Of a stretch of DNA of 64,000 bases, positions 16,988 through 31,020 are shown in pieces; position 1 is the first letter of the stretch; each line of letters opens with the position of its first letter. Source of the stretch: Tillus elongatus (taxonomy: Eukaryota > Arthropoda > Insecta > Coleoptera > Cleridae); NCBI GenBank assembly GCA_964006375.1, contig OZ023267.1, positions 31,353,094 through 31,417,093 on the forward strand, given 5' to 3'. The notes beneath the pieces are model-generated. The model was not told the origin of the DNA and made no database searches. It was given only the letters and a program-made list of their open reading frames with translations. The translations under genes were made by a program, and so were the position numbers.

Positions 16988-18097
16988 TCACCTTAAAAAA
17001 GTTTGATAATCGTTTTTCAATATATCACTGGATTCGATTATTCTAGCCCAAAGTTCATCTCTGGAGTTACAAATATTCTTGTATACTAATTCTTTCAAGT
17101 GACCCCAGAGGAAGAAATCTAGAGGATTGAGGTCGGGGCTACGTGCAGGCCAAGGAAAATCTCCACCTCGACCTATCCATCGGCGCGGATAATTTTGGTT
17201 CAGAAATTCTCTGACAGGAAGTCCATAATGGGCAGGTGCCCCGTCGTGAATGAACCATAATCTCCTGCGCACGTCTAGAGGGACATCTTCCAAGAGAATA
17301 GGAAGTTGATCTCTCAAGAAAATTGAATAATTCTCCACATTGAGCCTTGCAGGAAGTTCTATTGGTCCCAACAACATGTCGCCTAGTATGCCACACCAGA
17401 CATTAATGGAGAACTCATGTTGAAAATGGTGTTCTCGCGTCAAATGAGGATTGCTGCTGTCATATGTGTGAGCATTTTTGAAATTGAAAACTCCTCTTCT
17501 TGTGAATGTCGCTTCGTCAGTGAATAGAATGTTGTTGAAGAAAAACAGATCGTCATTCTGATACCGACGAATGCGTTCACAAAAATCCAATCTAGATAGA
17601 AAATCTAGAGGTAAAAGATTCTGCACTGGTGTGAAGTGGTAAGGATGTAACTTTTCTTTTCTGAGAAGTTTACCAATACTTGATTTATTTATTCCAGTTG
17701 CTGCAGAGAGGCGTCTTACGCTTGTTTCCGGATCTTCTGCAAGGCGTACTAATATCTCTTCCTCTTGATGTACAGGACGTCTTGGTCCACCAACTTCCGA
17801 CTTCGAATTGAAAGAACCAGTTTCACCTACGAATACATTAGGACGAGATGATACGCATCCGTGTAACAAAATGTGTATTTCACGATTTTTCCAGCCCTCA
17901 GGTGTGAATTTTGTCAAAACTTTCGTTTCAGAAATAATCAATGGCAATGAGTGCATATTACTCTTTTACATACCTAATTCATCGTATAATCTTCTAAAGG
18001 TCTTGTGATCTGGTTGTCTACGACTAGGATATAATTCCAAGTATCTGGCGGCGGCTTGGTGGCTACGGAAGTTTGATTGCGCATAAACGCAGATCAT
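16988..18097 (-). CDS. Tc1/mariner-type transposase, DD41D, one intron
   Basis: Catalyses excision and integration of the surrounding element. I model two exons: 18097-17974 and 17826-16988, joined across a 147-bp intron with donor TTAG/GTATGT and acceptor CGTAG/GTGAAAC. The splice keeps frame (YDELG then ETGSF) and gives 320 residues. Exon 1 carries the first HTH (MICVYAQSNFRSHQAAARYL, then RRQPDHKTFRRLYDELG); the frame is open further upstream but has no ATG there. Exon 2 has a second HTH and the DDE domain: LFTDEATF, FIHDGAPAH and SPDLNPLDFFLWG. I count 41 residues between the second and third Asp. All three catalytic residues are present and the frame is intact, so the protein may be functional. 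It lies between the element's long inverted repeats. A longer unspliced frame starting at 17956 would use intron sequence and lose the first HTH, so I reject it. Confidence 0.87.
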
Positions 18098-18543
18098 ATC
18101 TCTCTTCTCAATATTGCTAAACTCATTATGGCGAGGTATTTCAGAAATAATAACTACCTACTGCTCTTAATTGAAAAACCATGTGCTTGTCAAAATTGAC
18201 AGATTATGTTTATTGTGCAAATGACATCGCTATGAAAACGAAAAACAAAAGATATTTCATCTACTTCATTGACAGTTGTTGACCCTGCCAATCAACTGCT
18301 ATAGTTATTAGCGCCGTGATATGTCCACAGGAATACATCTTTTATTTGCCAAAAACATACTTATTCTATGAAATCGAATTAAATCCAGAGAAACTTCCCA
18401 ATTTTTAGGAATTGATTTAGAATTAAAAAATTATGATTAAAATACACCGATCTCAATCCTCTAGAATTTTCCATTGGGGTTACTTGAAACAACTGGTACA
18501 TAAATAATAATGTTTGTAACTCCAGAGATGAACTTTGGGCCAG

Positions 18544-18918
18544 AATAAAATTTCAGATTTGAGAGATTTTCAATGCACACCATTATTAAAACCGCAATAT
18601 CTCGGTAACCACTCACTTTATGAGTTTCAACTAAGTATACCTTTTTCGTACAAAAAATGAGTAGTTTTCAGTTTTTCTGAACAGATTTGCAGAAAGTTGA
18701 TCATCGAAAAAGTTATGCCGCTGTAAAATATTCGGGTTTAGTGTAGGTGGCGCCAACTATGATGTAGCTCAAAATAGGTATCACGGTTGGAAGCGGCATC
18801 CTCGATAACCCCCTATTACAAAGTTCCAAATCAATATTCCAGTAATTAGCAGAAAAACGAGCGATTTAATTTTTTTCAAAGTCAATTTTAACACACTGTA
18901 TATCGAAAACAAGCAACA
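18544..18918. repeat. Right long terminal inverted repeat of the DD41D element
   Basis: Inverted partner of 16487-16860; the outer end reads ACTGTATATCGAAAACAAGC. Confidence 0.92.
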
Positions 18919-19008
18919 ATCGGACAAAACGTATTGATAAAAGTCTATTTAATTTTTGATGCTCTATCCGAATATATGGGTTTGGCCCATTGTTAGAGGG
19001 ACACCCTG

Positions 19009-19897
<889 letters not shown>

Positions 19898-21137
19898 GAA
19901 ACATAATACATAAGCGAAATTACAAATAGCAAGGAATTTCTGTTGGCCTTGTGCATGATGAATTAACCTTCTCGCTACAACCAAAGTCGTTCTTGAAATT
20001 GGTTAGTTTAGGTGCAGGGCATATTATAGACATCTAATTCCAGCTTGTATAGAGACTCTCATTTCCTTTACATGTAGCTAACATAGAGCGCACCTCAGTG
20101 TAGCAATTTCCTGGCAAGCAGGCTCCTAGTGCTTGTGAGATTGGTATAGAATCTAGAGGTGTTTCCTCTAAAACCTTAAAGGGGTATGTAATTAATGAAC
20201 ATATTCATATACAAGCATCTGCTGGTTGTGAACAAAATCAAAGCTCTGTCAGATTATAGACTGTAATAACTAAGTTTCACTAAATTGCATAATATCAAAG
20301 ATGTTGTGGATTAGGTGAGAGGGGATAGCTGTAATTAATTTATTAGTATCAGTAGTGTAAGATGTAAGTCATCATTAAAGTCTTAAAGCGATATTACCCT
20401 GTCGCCGCTACCATTTCTTCGCTAGTATCTAATAGCCAGTATAGATTGAGAATAATGCGGTTAACCCTTTAATCCAACCAAGCTCTCTTCACTAATATTT
20501 TCCAGTCCACATTTTTTAATGGTTTTTTCAGGTTTCCAAAAGCAATTAACGTGCCCTTACTTGTCTTAAGCCTCGATTTTACATTTGTTTGAGTGCAACA
20601 TAATTTTGTCTGTCAGGTATTTGATTATATCAAAGGTACTACTTTTTTGGAACATTTTAAACTCCATTTTTTTAACCTTACCTAATATTCAAACTATTTA
20701 CGGGTAATTCTTTAGTTTAGTATAGTTCGTTTTTTGTGTTTGTGGCAGAAAATGTTATTCGAGTCAAGATTTTGTTTAGAAAACTTAATATTACATGTTT
20801 TATAGGTCGCTTTAAAAACAGTTGGGTATCAATAAGATTAAAACAATCTTATGGAGCATTATCAATTTTTAATCATTATAGATTATCTCAGCATGTTTTT
20901 ATTTGCAGAAAAGTGCTATCTCGTCAAAACACCTAGTTTCTTGTGAAGAAAGAGGAGCCAGAATAGCTTTGTCAATAAAAATTTTACGCAGTTGTTCTAC
21001 CTTAATTTCCATTTATTCATAAAACCAAACTTTTTAATAGCCAGCTTTTTAACGACGCTAGGTACATACACGTTTTAGAGAGTATAAGACAGTGAAGTCT
21101 CAATATCGGTTTTGGCGACACAACCAAGTAAATCATA
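19898..21137. other. Intergenic, nothing recognised
   Basis: Low-complexity-free but non-coding by eye on both strands; no repeat shared with the window and no RNA gene seen. Confidence 0.45.
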
Positions 21138-21350
21138 GTAGCCCTTATTTTGTAAAGCTAGATGCATTCTCGCAACAATTACAACAAATTGTTGCGAGAA
21201 TGCATCTAGCTTTACATACTTTGTCCCTACATTAAGGTAGAAATGGACCAGGGATAACAATTTACTAAATTGTTAGTTAGTTGTATACAGTCTCTATTTT
21301 TTTAACACTTTGTGTTATTTGGAAATGGTGTGACAACATACTACTTGGTG
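21138..21350. repeat. Fragment of the 307-bp ribozyme-element family, head-to-head junction, ribozyme lost
   Basis: CTAGATGCATTCTCGCAACA and its inverse meet around a 6-base centre at about 21180, a 28-bp hairpin. The right side continues through CATACTTTGTCCCTACATTA, TTGTTAGTTAGTTGTATAC and TGTGACAACATACTACTTGG, all matching 38.95-39.12 kb. The segment that would hold the hammerhead motif is absent. Confidence 0.75.
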
Positions 21351-22699
21351 GCGGCACGTCCACTGGAACAACAAAGTAAGTCTCGAACTCCCCTTGCAGT
21401 CTTGTAGCACAATGTTCTTGCAGACAGAAACCAGTACCATATAATATCAGCATTTTATAAAGTGATAACACACAAACAGGACGCTAAAGATATATGTGGA
21501 TAATTATAGCGCTCAAAATAAAATTGGGACCTTTTTAGCTTCCTTGTTTATTTAATCAACAAAGAAACAAATCTAAAATTACCGAAAATCAATTATCTGG
21601 AGGGTGCATACTTTTATGATCACCAACAGCTTTCACCACCGAGCCGAGCAATCACTCAAATAGGTGGGCAAAGTATATGATTATGATATTAAGGACTACA
21701 TTAACGGTGAGAAAAGGTCTAGTAACTACCATGTCAACATCAAAGATATGGAGGTAAACAAGTTGCATAATTTTTATGATTTACCATCTAAATATAAACT
21801 AAATATCACCACACAAAAACTGTATTTGTGAAACCTTGTGAAAGTTGATCTCATAAGGGGGCACAATATGCTTTATCAAAAAATTTAGTTTCAATGGAGA
21901 TTTGCAGAATTAAACTTTCCACAGCAAAAGCTTTTGAAGAACGTTATGTTAATTTTGGCATCGTTGAACCTCCCTAAATCGTAAGTGACCGACTGCCTGC
22001 AGAAAAATATAAATAAAGTTATGGATATAAAATATTAAGAATCATTCATCCTCCGATGACTCTAATTTGGTTAGTGAAAAGACCGTGAGGTTTTTTAAGA
22101 TGTGTTGTGGTCATTTGGGCTCGCCATGTGTGCTATCAGTGCTCATCACAGGTTCAAATGTTCACTTAGCACCCTTTATTTACCTACTTTATATACTGGA
22201 AATGTGTGTGTGATTTTATCATTTTTTGAACATCTGTGATGTCAAATATTTGAAAACATTACAGTACTTTTTTATAAAGATGTGCTTTTTATAAAGAAAC
22301 GTTTGTGATTTTATCATCTCTTTGCACGGAATGGAAGTAAATGTGATCGGTTCGATAAAAAGTTTTTTTTAATTAACAGAAAAAGGTAGCTAGGTACTAA
22401 TTTATTAGCAATTACATTGGTTAAAGGCAAAATAAGATAAAGTTTTAAATGTGATATCGGAACGGGATATGTATTTTGTTTAATTTATGGAATTCGAACG
22501 CCACAAAATCAGTGCACAGTGCCGAAGTTTATAAAGAGCGACTGTTATCGCTTTGCAAAATAGATCATCGCATGTTTCTCACTGGATCATGGTTTTATTA
22601 GCTATTGATGATACACGAGGTTTACAGAAAATACTAAAACAATAATGTTGGTTTTATGTTAGGGACTCCTCATAAATATAAGATTTTTCGGCTTCAGGT
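21351..22699. other. Intergenic with a Penelope-like 3' terminus relic near 22050-22165
   Basis: At 22100-22135 the text ATGTGTTGTGGTCATTTGGG, then at 22136-22155 CAGTGCTCATCACAGGTTC, matches the outer terminus of the Penelope-like palindrome (48.10-48.17 kb and 51.26-51.30 kb). Just upstream CCGATGA...GAAA resembles a decayed hammerhead core. The remainder is unassigned. Confidence 0.5.
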
Positions 22700-24064
<1,365 letters not shown>

Positions 24065-24207
24065 TTTTTTTCTATAAATAACCTGTTTATTTATTTCTTA
24101 TTTTTTTGGGACAATATTTTGCCAAAAAACCATTTCAATAACAATTGAAACAGCATTGAACTGTGTATACAAACCATCTAGAAAAAAAATGAATAATCAA
24201 AACTTCC

Positions 24208-24370
24208 GAACGCAGCAGGTGCGTTATAATAGTGAATTTTCATGAAAATTTTATCCTATTTGTACAGCATATTACTAAAAGTAATACTATTAATTTCAAC
24301 AGACGTCGAAGATCGGGTTTAGAGATCCCAATAGACGCTCATTTGGAAAATTTCTCTCTTTCTATTATTA
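24208..24370 (-). repeat. R1 fragment, internally deleted
   Basis: CGAACGCAGCAGGTGCGTTA at 24208 is the inverted right terminus. At 24309-24350 GATCGGGTTTAGAGATCCC and GACGCTCATTTGG match the left block. Everything between, including the TA array, is missing. Confidence 0.55.
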
Positions 24371-24470
24371 TAAAAAATATTGAAATCTTGTGTTCTAGCT
24401 CATTTAAGAAAAAAAACTTTTATCCCAAAAGCCCTATTGGAAGGAAACTTAATTATGTGTGTGTGTTTTT

Positions 24471-24814
24471 ATTTCTTTAACGTCGGCCTATTTCCACGAC
24501 TATGGCCAATGACCAACGCCAGGGAGCAGTTTCACCTCAATATCCTGGAAATTTTGCCGAACCCCTGCCTTTATGTAAGGAGTGTAGGGATCTTTAACGT
24601 GTCCAACATCGAATGGACATGGTACTGACGGCTTTACGATCCCTCCGAAGGGCGGAACGTGCAGACAACCAACTTGCTCAAATACAATGCCACGACCTCG
24701 GTTGATCTTAATTGAACAGCATGTACTGAAAAAGTGAAAGGTGTACCCTGGGATCGAACCCAGTACCCTTCGGTTCAGAGGCACACGTTCTTACAACTGA
24801 ACCACCGAGACTCT
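24471..24814 (-). mobile_element. tRNA-derived SINE, copy 1
   Basis: About 340 bp on the minus strand. The head reads CTCGGTGGTTCAGTTGTAAG (A box) then GGGTACTGGGTTCGATCCC (B box), followed by a body with GAGCAAGTTG, CGTTCCGCCCTTCGGAGG and AATTTCCAGGATATTGAGG, and a tail GGCCGACGTTAAAGAAATAA. Four copies in this window share this architecture. Transcribed by pol III if active and mobilised in trans by a LINE; which LINE is unknown. Confidence 0.88.
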
Positions 24815-24892
24815 AAAAACTTAATTCATACCTTAGAAGTCAATTCGTTATTTAAATAACCTACCTACTTAAACAATTAATCAATGAATATT

Positions 24893-25150
24893 AATTCTTA
24901 TTCTTTGATTTCCAATTTTAGAAATATAATATAAAATCATTTACTGTTTAACCTCAAAATAGAACTACTCGTATCAAACCATGATAGATAAACAAAACAG
25001 GTTATTATTCTTTGGTTTCCAATTTTAAAAGCATAATATAGGTACAAGTTTTTATATCTATTTTAATGACAATCATTTACTACTTAACCTCAAATCAGAA
25101 CTGTCAAACCATAATAAAGAAACTCAACACGTTATTATTCTTTATTTTCG
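24893..25150. repeat. Diverged tandem repeat, period about 112-124 bp, 2.3 copies
   Basis: TTATTCTTTGATTTCCAATT recurs at about 24900, 25011 and 25134 (last copy decayed), with AATCATTTACTG/CTTAACCTCAAA in each full unit. Confidence 0.65.
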
Positions 25151-25574
25151 AATTCTAAGAACTCTCAGACCGGATATTTTTAGACATATTACAAATCAGT
25201 GCATCTAAATATACCCGAAGCCGGTCATTATGTTGGGATCGCCACAGTTCGGGTGTGAACGTTCGCTGTATATTAGAATGTTGTGGTTATTTTGTTTGGT
25301 TATCGCTGCATTATGATGTATACCTGTGGTACATGTATCAATCTACGCGCGGCAAAAAACTACTCTGTCTTTGTCTGGCATCATACTTCAACTACTTAAA
25401 TTGTTTCAATTCATGTTATTCAGATTTTATTTATAATTTGGAAAAAACTCAAAATGTTGTGAACAAAATTACTGACAATTTACAACATGGGTTTACTCGC
25501 TTCATTTCTAGCTACATGTCAAGTGTCATTGAAGTAACTTTAATACTTTCAAAAATATAGCGTATCCCAAAATA
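25151..25574. other. Intergenic, nothing recognised
   Basis: An open frame at 25255-25560 has no motif I recognise and no support from a paralogue in this window. Confidence 0.4.
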
Positions 25575-25720
25575 TTTTTGTATATCTTTTGAGAAAAAAT
25601 ATGTGTGTTATAGGTGATTAGTAAACTCTTTCGAGATTTTAACGAAATTAAGGCATGTGCTAAGTTTCGCTCAAATCAGTTGAGTATTTCTAAAATTAAA
25701 ACTGAGCATGGATATGGTTA
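25575..25720 (-). repeat. R1 fragment, left of the inserted LINE
   Basis: AAATTAAAACTGAGCATGGATATGG at the right edge aligns with the R1 block that precedes GGTTCTAGGG. The continuation of R1 is found at 28446, beyond LINE copy 2. Confidence 0.5.
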
Positions 25721-25800
25721 AATTGGGGAGTCTGGTGCAGGGTAGATTGCGTGTGCGCATACGTCCGTAGCAATCTACCCTGCACCAGACTCCTCAATTT
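25721..25800. repeat. 31-bp inverted repeat at the 5' edge of LINE copy 2
   Basis: GGTGCAGGGTAGATTGC and its inverse form arms at 25721-25751 and 25770-25800 with one mismatch, around an 18-base centre. The right arm runs into LINE coding sequence, so the left arm looks like a fold-back copy made at insertion. Confidence 0.9.
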
Positions 25801-28445
25801 AGAAGCTGGAAGAAAAGACGTACTATGGATAAAACTCCCTCTCAGGGCTGTAACTAAATTCATCTGTTGCATTTACCGGTCACCTCCTGCCAACAACTTT
25901 GTCCAGCTCTTTGACTAGCTTTGTGAAAAAACCGACCATCTGATTTCTTAATATCCTTCCTCCGAGGTCACTATTCTTGACGACTTCAATGTCCATAATA
26001 AGGAATGACTAGGATCTTCAAAAACCGATCCACAAGGGAGAGCAACGGAGGCCTTTGCTGTCATCAACTCTTTAACCAATATGGTTCAGCAACCTACTTA
26101 CTTTCCCCGCATCCCAACACACAGCTCAAATCCCTTGGATTTCCTTCTTACTACAAATCCTGAATGCTATAAAATATCAGTCACCGACCCCCTCGGTCGC
26201 TCAGACCATAGCATGGTCACAGCTTCCTGCGCAATGCCACCCGAGGTCACACAGTCATCACATCCACGCATCCTTTGGCACTACAACTCCGCGAACTAGG
26301 ACGAAATGCGAGATTCTTTTCCTCATTTCCATGGACGTCTGTCTGCTTCTCTCATCCTGACCCCTCTGATATCTCACACAACTTCACCGAAATTATCCAG
26401 GCTGGTATAAAATTATTTATTCCACGTACACAGAAAACCTCTTCAGCCACTCAAAAGCACTGGTTCTTTAAATATTGTGACAAGGCTAGGCCTGAAAGGG
26501 TCAAAGTTTACAAAACGCTTCTACAAAATCCAGGTCAAAAAAACCGTCAAGCATTTAACGACGCAAGAAACCGCTATGTCCGCATTCTTTCTGCGGCAAA
26601 AACTCGTTTAATACCCACATCAAAAACAAAGTCCTCTTAAGCTCCAACGGCAGCAAACCCTTCTGGATTCTTGCTAAATCTATTGGGAATAATTTCTGCA
26701 AGAGCACGTTCCGACCTCTTGTCTCAGGGGATGAAATTGTTTCTACCGCCCTAGGCAAGGATGAACTTTTTGCCTCGTTGTTCGCCGGCAATTATACTCT
26801 CAACCCAGCTCCAAATGTTCAACCACCAGCAGTCCCCAATGTCGCGCATAAAATGACGGATATCATTTTCAAAACTAAAAAGGTACGAAAGATGCTCTCT
26901 TCTCTTAATACCAGGAAAGCCTCTCGCCTTGACGAGATCGCAGAAATTGTTCTCAAAAAATGCGCACCAGAACTTGCCTCCGTCCTGACCCGTCTGTTTC
27001 AGACAGCTTACAATAGAGGCATATTCCCTAGTTAAACTGCTCGAGTACAACCCATCCCCAAGAAATAATCCAAAGCTCTTCCTTGCAACTACAGGCCTAT
27101 TTCTCTCCTTTCAGTCATCTCTATGGAAAAGTATATAAACACCGAATAACTAAAAATTCTTGAAAAACACAGTATAATCCACGACAGGTAGTATGGATTC
27201 CGTCAGCGCAGATCAACTGCCGACCTCCTTTCCTTTTCACCCATTCTTGAAACAAGTCTATAGAACTACACGGTGAATCCCAGATTGTCGCTCTAAACAT
27301 ATCCAGATTCGGCCAGGACTGGCACGCAGCGCTGCTTAATAAACTTCCGGCCTATGGCCAACCACCAAACCTCTGTACCTGCACAGCAAACTTCCTCTCC
27401 AACCGGAGCATTTCTGTTGTTGTGGATGGCCATTCCTCTAAACTATATCCAATTAATGCAGAGTTCCCTAAGGTTCAGCTTTAGCCCCTACTTTGTTTCT
27501 CATCCATATCAATGATCTCCTGTTTAGCACTTCCAACCCAGTTCACAGTTACGCGGACGACATCACCCTCCACTCAAATATACAATATTCTAAGCCTGTC
27601 TCCTCGGCCCAATTACATGAGGATCGCAGACTCATGGAGGGTTCTGTCTCCATGGATCTCCAAAAAATATTAGACTGGGGAAGTAGAAATCTTGTACAAT
27701 TCAACCCCACCAAATCTCAGTCTTTCTTTCTTTCTCATAAAAGATACACCAGCCCTAGGACCATTACAATAAACAAACAAGTTATTCAAAGTAATGAGTC
27801 CTGTTCACTTTTTGGCATTTCTGTGGATCGAAATCTCAAGTGGAACCAACATGTCACATAAATTGCAGAAGCGACTGCTAATAAATTGGGTTTCCTCTTC
27901 CGGGCTCGTAAACACTTTTCACCCGTTAATCCCTATACCTTATATACTTCACAAATAAGGCCAAACCTCGAATACTGCTCCCACATCTGGGGTGCTGCTG
28001 CCGCTTCTACACTCGCTATCCTGGACTCCATTCAGAAGAGAGCTATACGTCTCATTGGTGACCCTACACTCACCTTTGCCCACCGACATGCCGTTGTTGA
28101 CCTGTCTCTCTTTTATAGATATCTGCACGGGTAGTGCTCAGAGGAGCTTTCTTCCATAGTTCCTCCACCTGCTGCCCCTAACAGATCTACGAGGGGAACA
28201 GATCGAATGCACCCTTTTACTGCTCAGGTCACCAGACATATGACATCTTGTTATGCCCGCGCTTTTGTCCCGAGGTCTTCCAAATTGTGGAATTCCTTGC
28301 CGGCGCATGTTTTTTCTTCTCCTCCGAACCTCCAAACTTTCAAGTTTAAAATTAACAAGTTGCCCCTTTCATCCTTGTCAACACCCACGGTACGATAGTA
28401 TTTAGGCTGTAAGCCCTTGTGGTGTGTCGTTAAAATTTCAAAAAA
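25721..28445 (+). pseudogene. LINE family A, copy 2: endonuclease and reverse transcriptase pseudogene
   Basis: The longest copy of this CR1/Jockey-like family here. The apurinic-type endonuclease C-terminal half is visible (DFNVHNKE near 25985; NPLDFLLTTNPECYKIS and GRSDHSMV near 26130-26215). It is followed by the linker and RT (KVRKMLSSLNTRKASRLDEI; NYRPISL; SYADDITLH with an intact YADD near 27550) and the C-terminal region with CSHIWGAAAASTLAILDSIQ and FVPRSSKLWNSLPAHVF (to 28398). At least six frame changes or stops separate these blocks. The 3' end is GTGGTGTGTCGTTAAAATTT plus A-rich sequence. It appears to have landed inside an R1 copy, since R1 sequence resumes at 28446. Confidence 0.88.
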
Positions 28446-28552
28446 ATGGGTTCTAGGGACCCTAATTCCTGCTCATTTCAAAAAAAATTCTAACAATTTA
28501 TTAATGTTACCTATGAGTGAATTTCTTGATGAAAATTCACTAAAAGGCAAGG
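28446..28552 (-). repeat. R1 fragment, right of the inserted LINE
   Basis: TGGGTTCTAGGGACCCTAAT, then GCTCATTT, then the terminal palindrome GTGAATTTCTTGATGAAAATTCAC (split here: GTGAATTTC / GAAAATTCAC) at 28513-28541. Confidence 0.65.
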
Positions 28553-28802
28553 TTGATGACAATGCTGTTCCGCAGTTGTTTTGTTAGGTGAATATGCAAT
28601 GTTTTACGAACATTTTTATTTGATGTTATTCTTAAGTAGTGACGAAACTACAAGTGTCAAGGGCAGACATATTATTATAATCGTAATGTTTAGAAACTAG
28701 GCAATTGCCAAGAGCAATTGTATTCATTTATAGTTATCATGGATTTAACTTTAGAGAGAATGTAAATATGTATACTGTGGTGATTCAGATGATTACTAGG
28801 AA

Positions 28803-30135
28803 TTACTAGGCGTGGTCATGCCGTTTTTTAAATCAGGCGACGTTGTTGAAATTATCAACTACAGACCGATAACACTTATTACAAGTGTTGAAAAGATAAT
28901 AGAAATTGCTTCGTTTTTTGACAGGCACAGAATACTGTCAGATAGACAGTTTGCGTTTCGAAGGGCTTGTTCGACGAATGATGCCATCGCATGTCGGGTT
29001 TCGGAAGTTTGTTTGTTTCGGGTAGGCAATCTCTTGGCATCTTTGTGGACCTGGCCAAGGTTTTGAATACTGTTGACCACGGAATCTTTCTGGACAAGCT
29101 GGAGGCTTATGGGGTGCGTGATGTGCCACTTAAATTGATGGAAACATACCTTGTCAGTAGGAAACAAAGAGTTGATATAATAGGGGTACTGAGTGATGTG
29201 CAGGAGGTAGAATGTGGAGTCCCTCAGGGCAGCATATTGGGGCCAATCCTCTTTAACTTGTACATTAACGATCTGTTGAGTCTGGAATGCAGGGGCAAGG
29301 TAGTAGGTACGCTGATGAGACTGTTATCTTCTGGAGTGGACATACTTGGGGTGAGGTGAGGAAGATGGCGGAGTCTGGTTTTGGAAAAGTCATGGAATGG
29401 CTTGATTTAAACTGCCTGACGCTTAATGCGGAGAAGACAAAGTTTTTGCCTTTTGCAGCGTACATGAACGCACTGCCTACCTTTACAGACTTAACAATTA
29501 GCTCTGATAGTGTTTCACAGTTGAAGAAAGCCGAATGGGTCAAATATTTGGGCATAGTAATAGATGGACACCTAAGATGGGACAAACAAGTGGAACAGGT
29601 GGTAAATAGGGTCAGCTCCCTGCTTTGTAAATTTAAATTATTGAGACAGAACTTGAACACTCGAGAAATGAGAGTACTCTACCACGCCATGGTGGAGTCG
29701 CAACTGTCATATTGGATAATTGGATGGGGAGGTGCGAGGGACAGTGTGTTTAGGGCGGTGAATGTGGTACAGAAGTTGATACTAAAGATCATATATCGGA
29801 AACCAATTGCTTACCCAAGTGAATCTCTTTTCAGAGAATCGCGTCTTCTTGACTGTAGATGACTCTACTTCAAAACAGTACTGATAGAATTGTATAAGCA
29901 TCCTGACAGGCTGGTATTTTTTAATCACGGTCATAACACGAGACAGAAAATTGACTTTAGAGTGGACAAATGCAAAAAGAGTATCAGACAGGGAGGTCAT
30001 GCATACCTGGGGCAAAAGTTGTATAACCTGATCCCAAATGAAGTAAGAGCGAGTGTTTCACTACCAGTCTATAAAAATGAGTGACCGGATGGCTGCTTTC
30101 TATGACTCGGGACAGAGTCAGCAGAATAATAAATA
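28803..30135 (+). pseudogene. LINE family E (Jockey/CR1 group) reverse transcriptase pseudogene
   Basis: A LINE family distinct from family A. Blocks in order: FKSGDVVEIINYRPITLI (RT fingers), VDLAKVLNTVDH (catalytic first Asp), VECGVPQGSILGPILFNLYI (near 29212-29270), YADETVIFW (near 29309; the second Asp of YADD is Glu), LNAEKTKFL, KYLGIVIDGHLRWDKQ, and the C-terminal RQGGHAYLGQKLYNLIPNEV. The frame changes near 28990, 29290 and 29860 (TGA). It starts abruptly in RT, so it is 5' truncated. Codon use is GC-richer than the surroundings, as is usual for LINE coding sequence here. Confidence 0.86.
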
Positions 30136-30226
30136 GTAATTGGTGCTAGAGCACGGCTCATCTCCCTTGATCTTGGGACGACGTAGAAGTTTGGAAAATG
30201 GAAACGGGGGGGAAAGCTTGATGGGG

Positions 30227-30232
<6 letters not shown>

Positions 30233-30319
<87 letters not shown>
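30233..30319. repeat. (TA)n microsatellite
   Basis: 87 bp of TA following ATGGGGATATTT; flanks unlike R1. Confidence 0.97.
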
Positions 30320-30321
<2 letters not shown>

Positions 30322-31020
30322 CTGATTTGCTCTTGGGAGTGCTGGCAGCTTAAATATAGGGAGAATTAGTTTTTAAATTTTCTGAACTCACACGTAACTA
30401 CATTTGGGTACTTCGTAGGTATCGTTTTTGTTTCCTCTGTGATTGTAGGCTTTATGAGTAGCAAACCATGTGTGTATATTTCTTCTTTTGTTGAATAAAC
30501 TTTTGTTGAATAAACTTATATTATTATTAAAGTTATGTTTGTTTAAGAAGATGTCGCTCACGTTTAAAATATAGTGTATTTATAATCTCCCCAGCTTTAC
30601 CCACATCAAATATGTACCTACTATCTCCTTGAACACTTAGCACGCTCGTTGCCAATATTTGTCTTATATCGCGCCTACTGTTTTTTATATAGTCGCCAAT
30701 AAACAACTTGCAAGTTTTTTTCTTATCATATTTGATAGATATCCCACAAGGATGATTTTTAATATTTTCTTTCATTTCACATACTACAAAAATACCGATG
30801 TTAAAAATATTTGAAAATGTGAATTTCATAATTGATTTCCGACACAACTACTTTTTCGCCATGATTTGTGACATCACGAGACAGTACAATAGTCAACAAT
30901 GAACTTGCTTCTCTCAGCTTACATCCTGTGTTGCAAACTATTGATTGAATCTTGGATTTTGTATGTGATTTTATTTGATTATATGGAAAATAAACGTTAC
31001 ATAATTACTATATAGTAGCA
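30320..31020. other. Intergenic; unassigned 104-codon frame on the minus strand
   Basis: The frame at 30847-30533 (minus) reads with fair amino acid variety but shows no motif I recognise and has no paralogue in the window. I leave it uncalled. Confidence 0.35.

Larger units (their letters stand above)
16486..18919 (-). mobile_element. Tc1/mariner-superfamily element (DD41D) with long inverted repeats
   Basis: A 2.43-kb element. The outer ends are inverted copies of a segment starting TGTTGCTTGTTTTCGATATA and extending inward for about 375 bp on each side (16487-16860 and 18544-18918) with a few mismatches. Between them lies one transposase gene on the minus strand. Immediately inside the right arm, 18511-18544 repeats, inverted, a stretch of the transposase coding end (17041-17074; TCCAGAGATGAACTTTGGGC). 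The long arms therefore probably arose by inverted duplication of the 3' end rather than being an original short TIR. I did not find an unambiguous TA duplication at the outer limits. Confidence 0.88.

Noticed and set aside
17139..17396. 85-codon frame on the minus strand inside the mariner transposase
   Set aside because: Overlaps the transposase gene in another frame; a shadow of real coding sequence.
16988..17956. Unspliced 322-codon transposase frame
   Set aside because: Its first 44 residues are intron sequence; splicing at 17974/17826 restores a second HTH and keeps frame.
25255..25560. 101-codon frame on the plus strand
   Set aside because: Starts at a non-ATG codon and shows no recognisable domain.
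30533..30847. 104-codon frame on the minus strand
   Set aside because: No recognisable motif, no paralogue in the window, no splice or start context that favours it.
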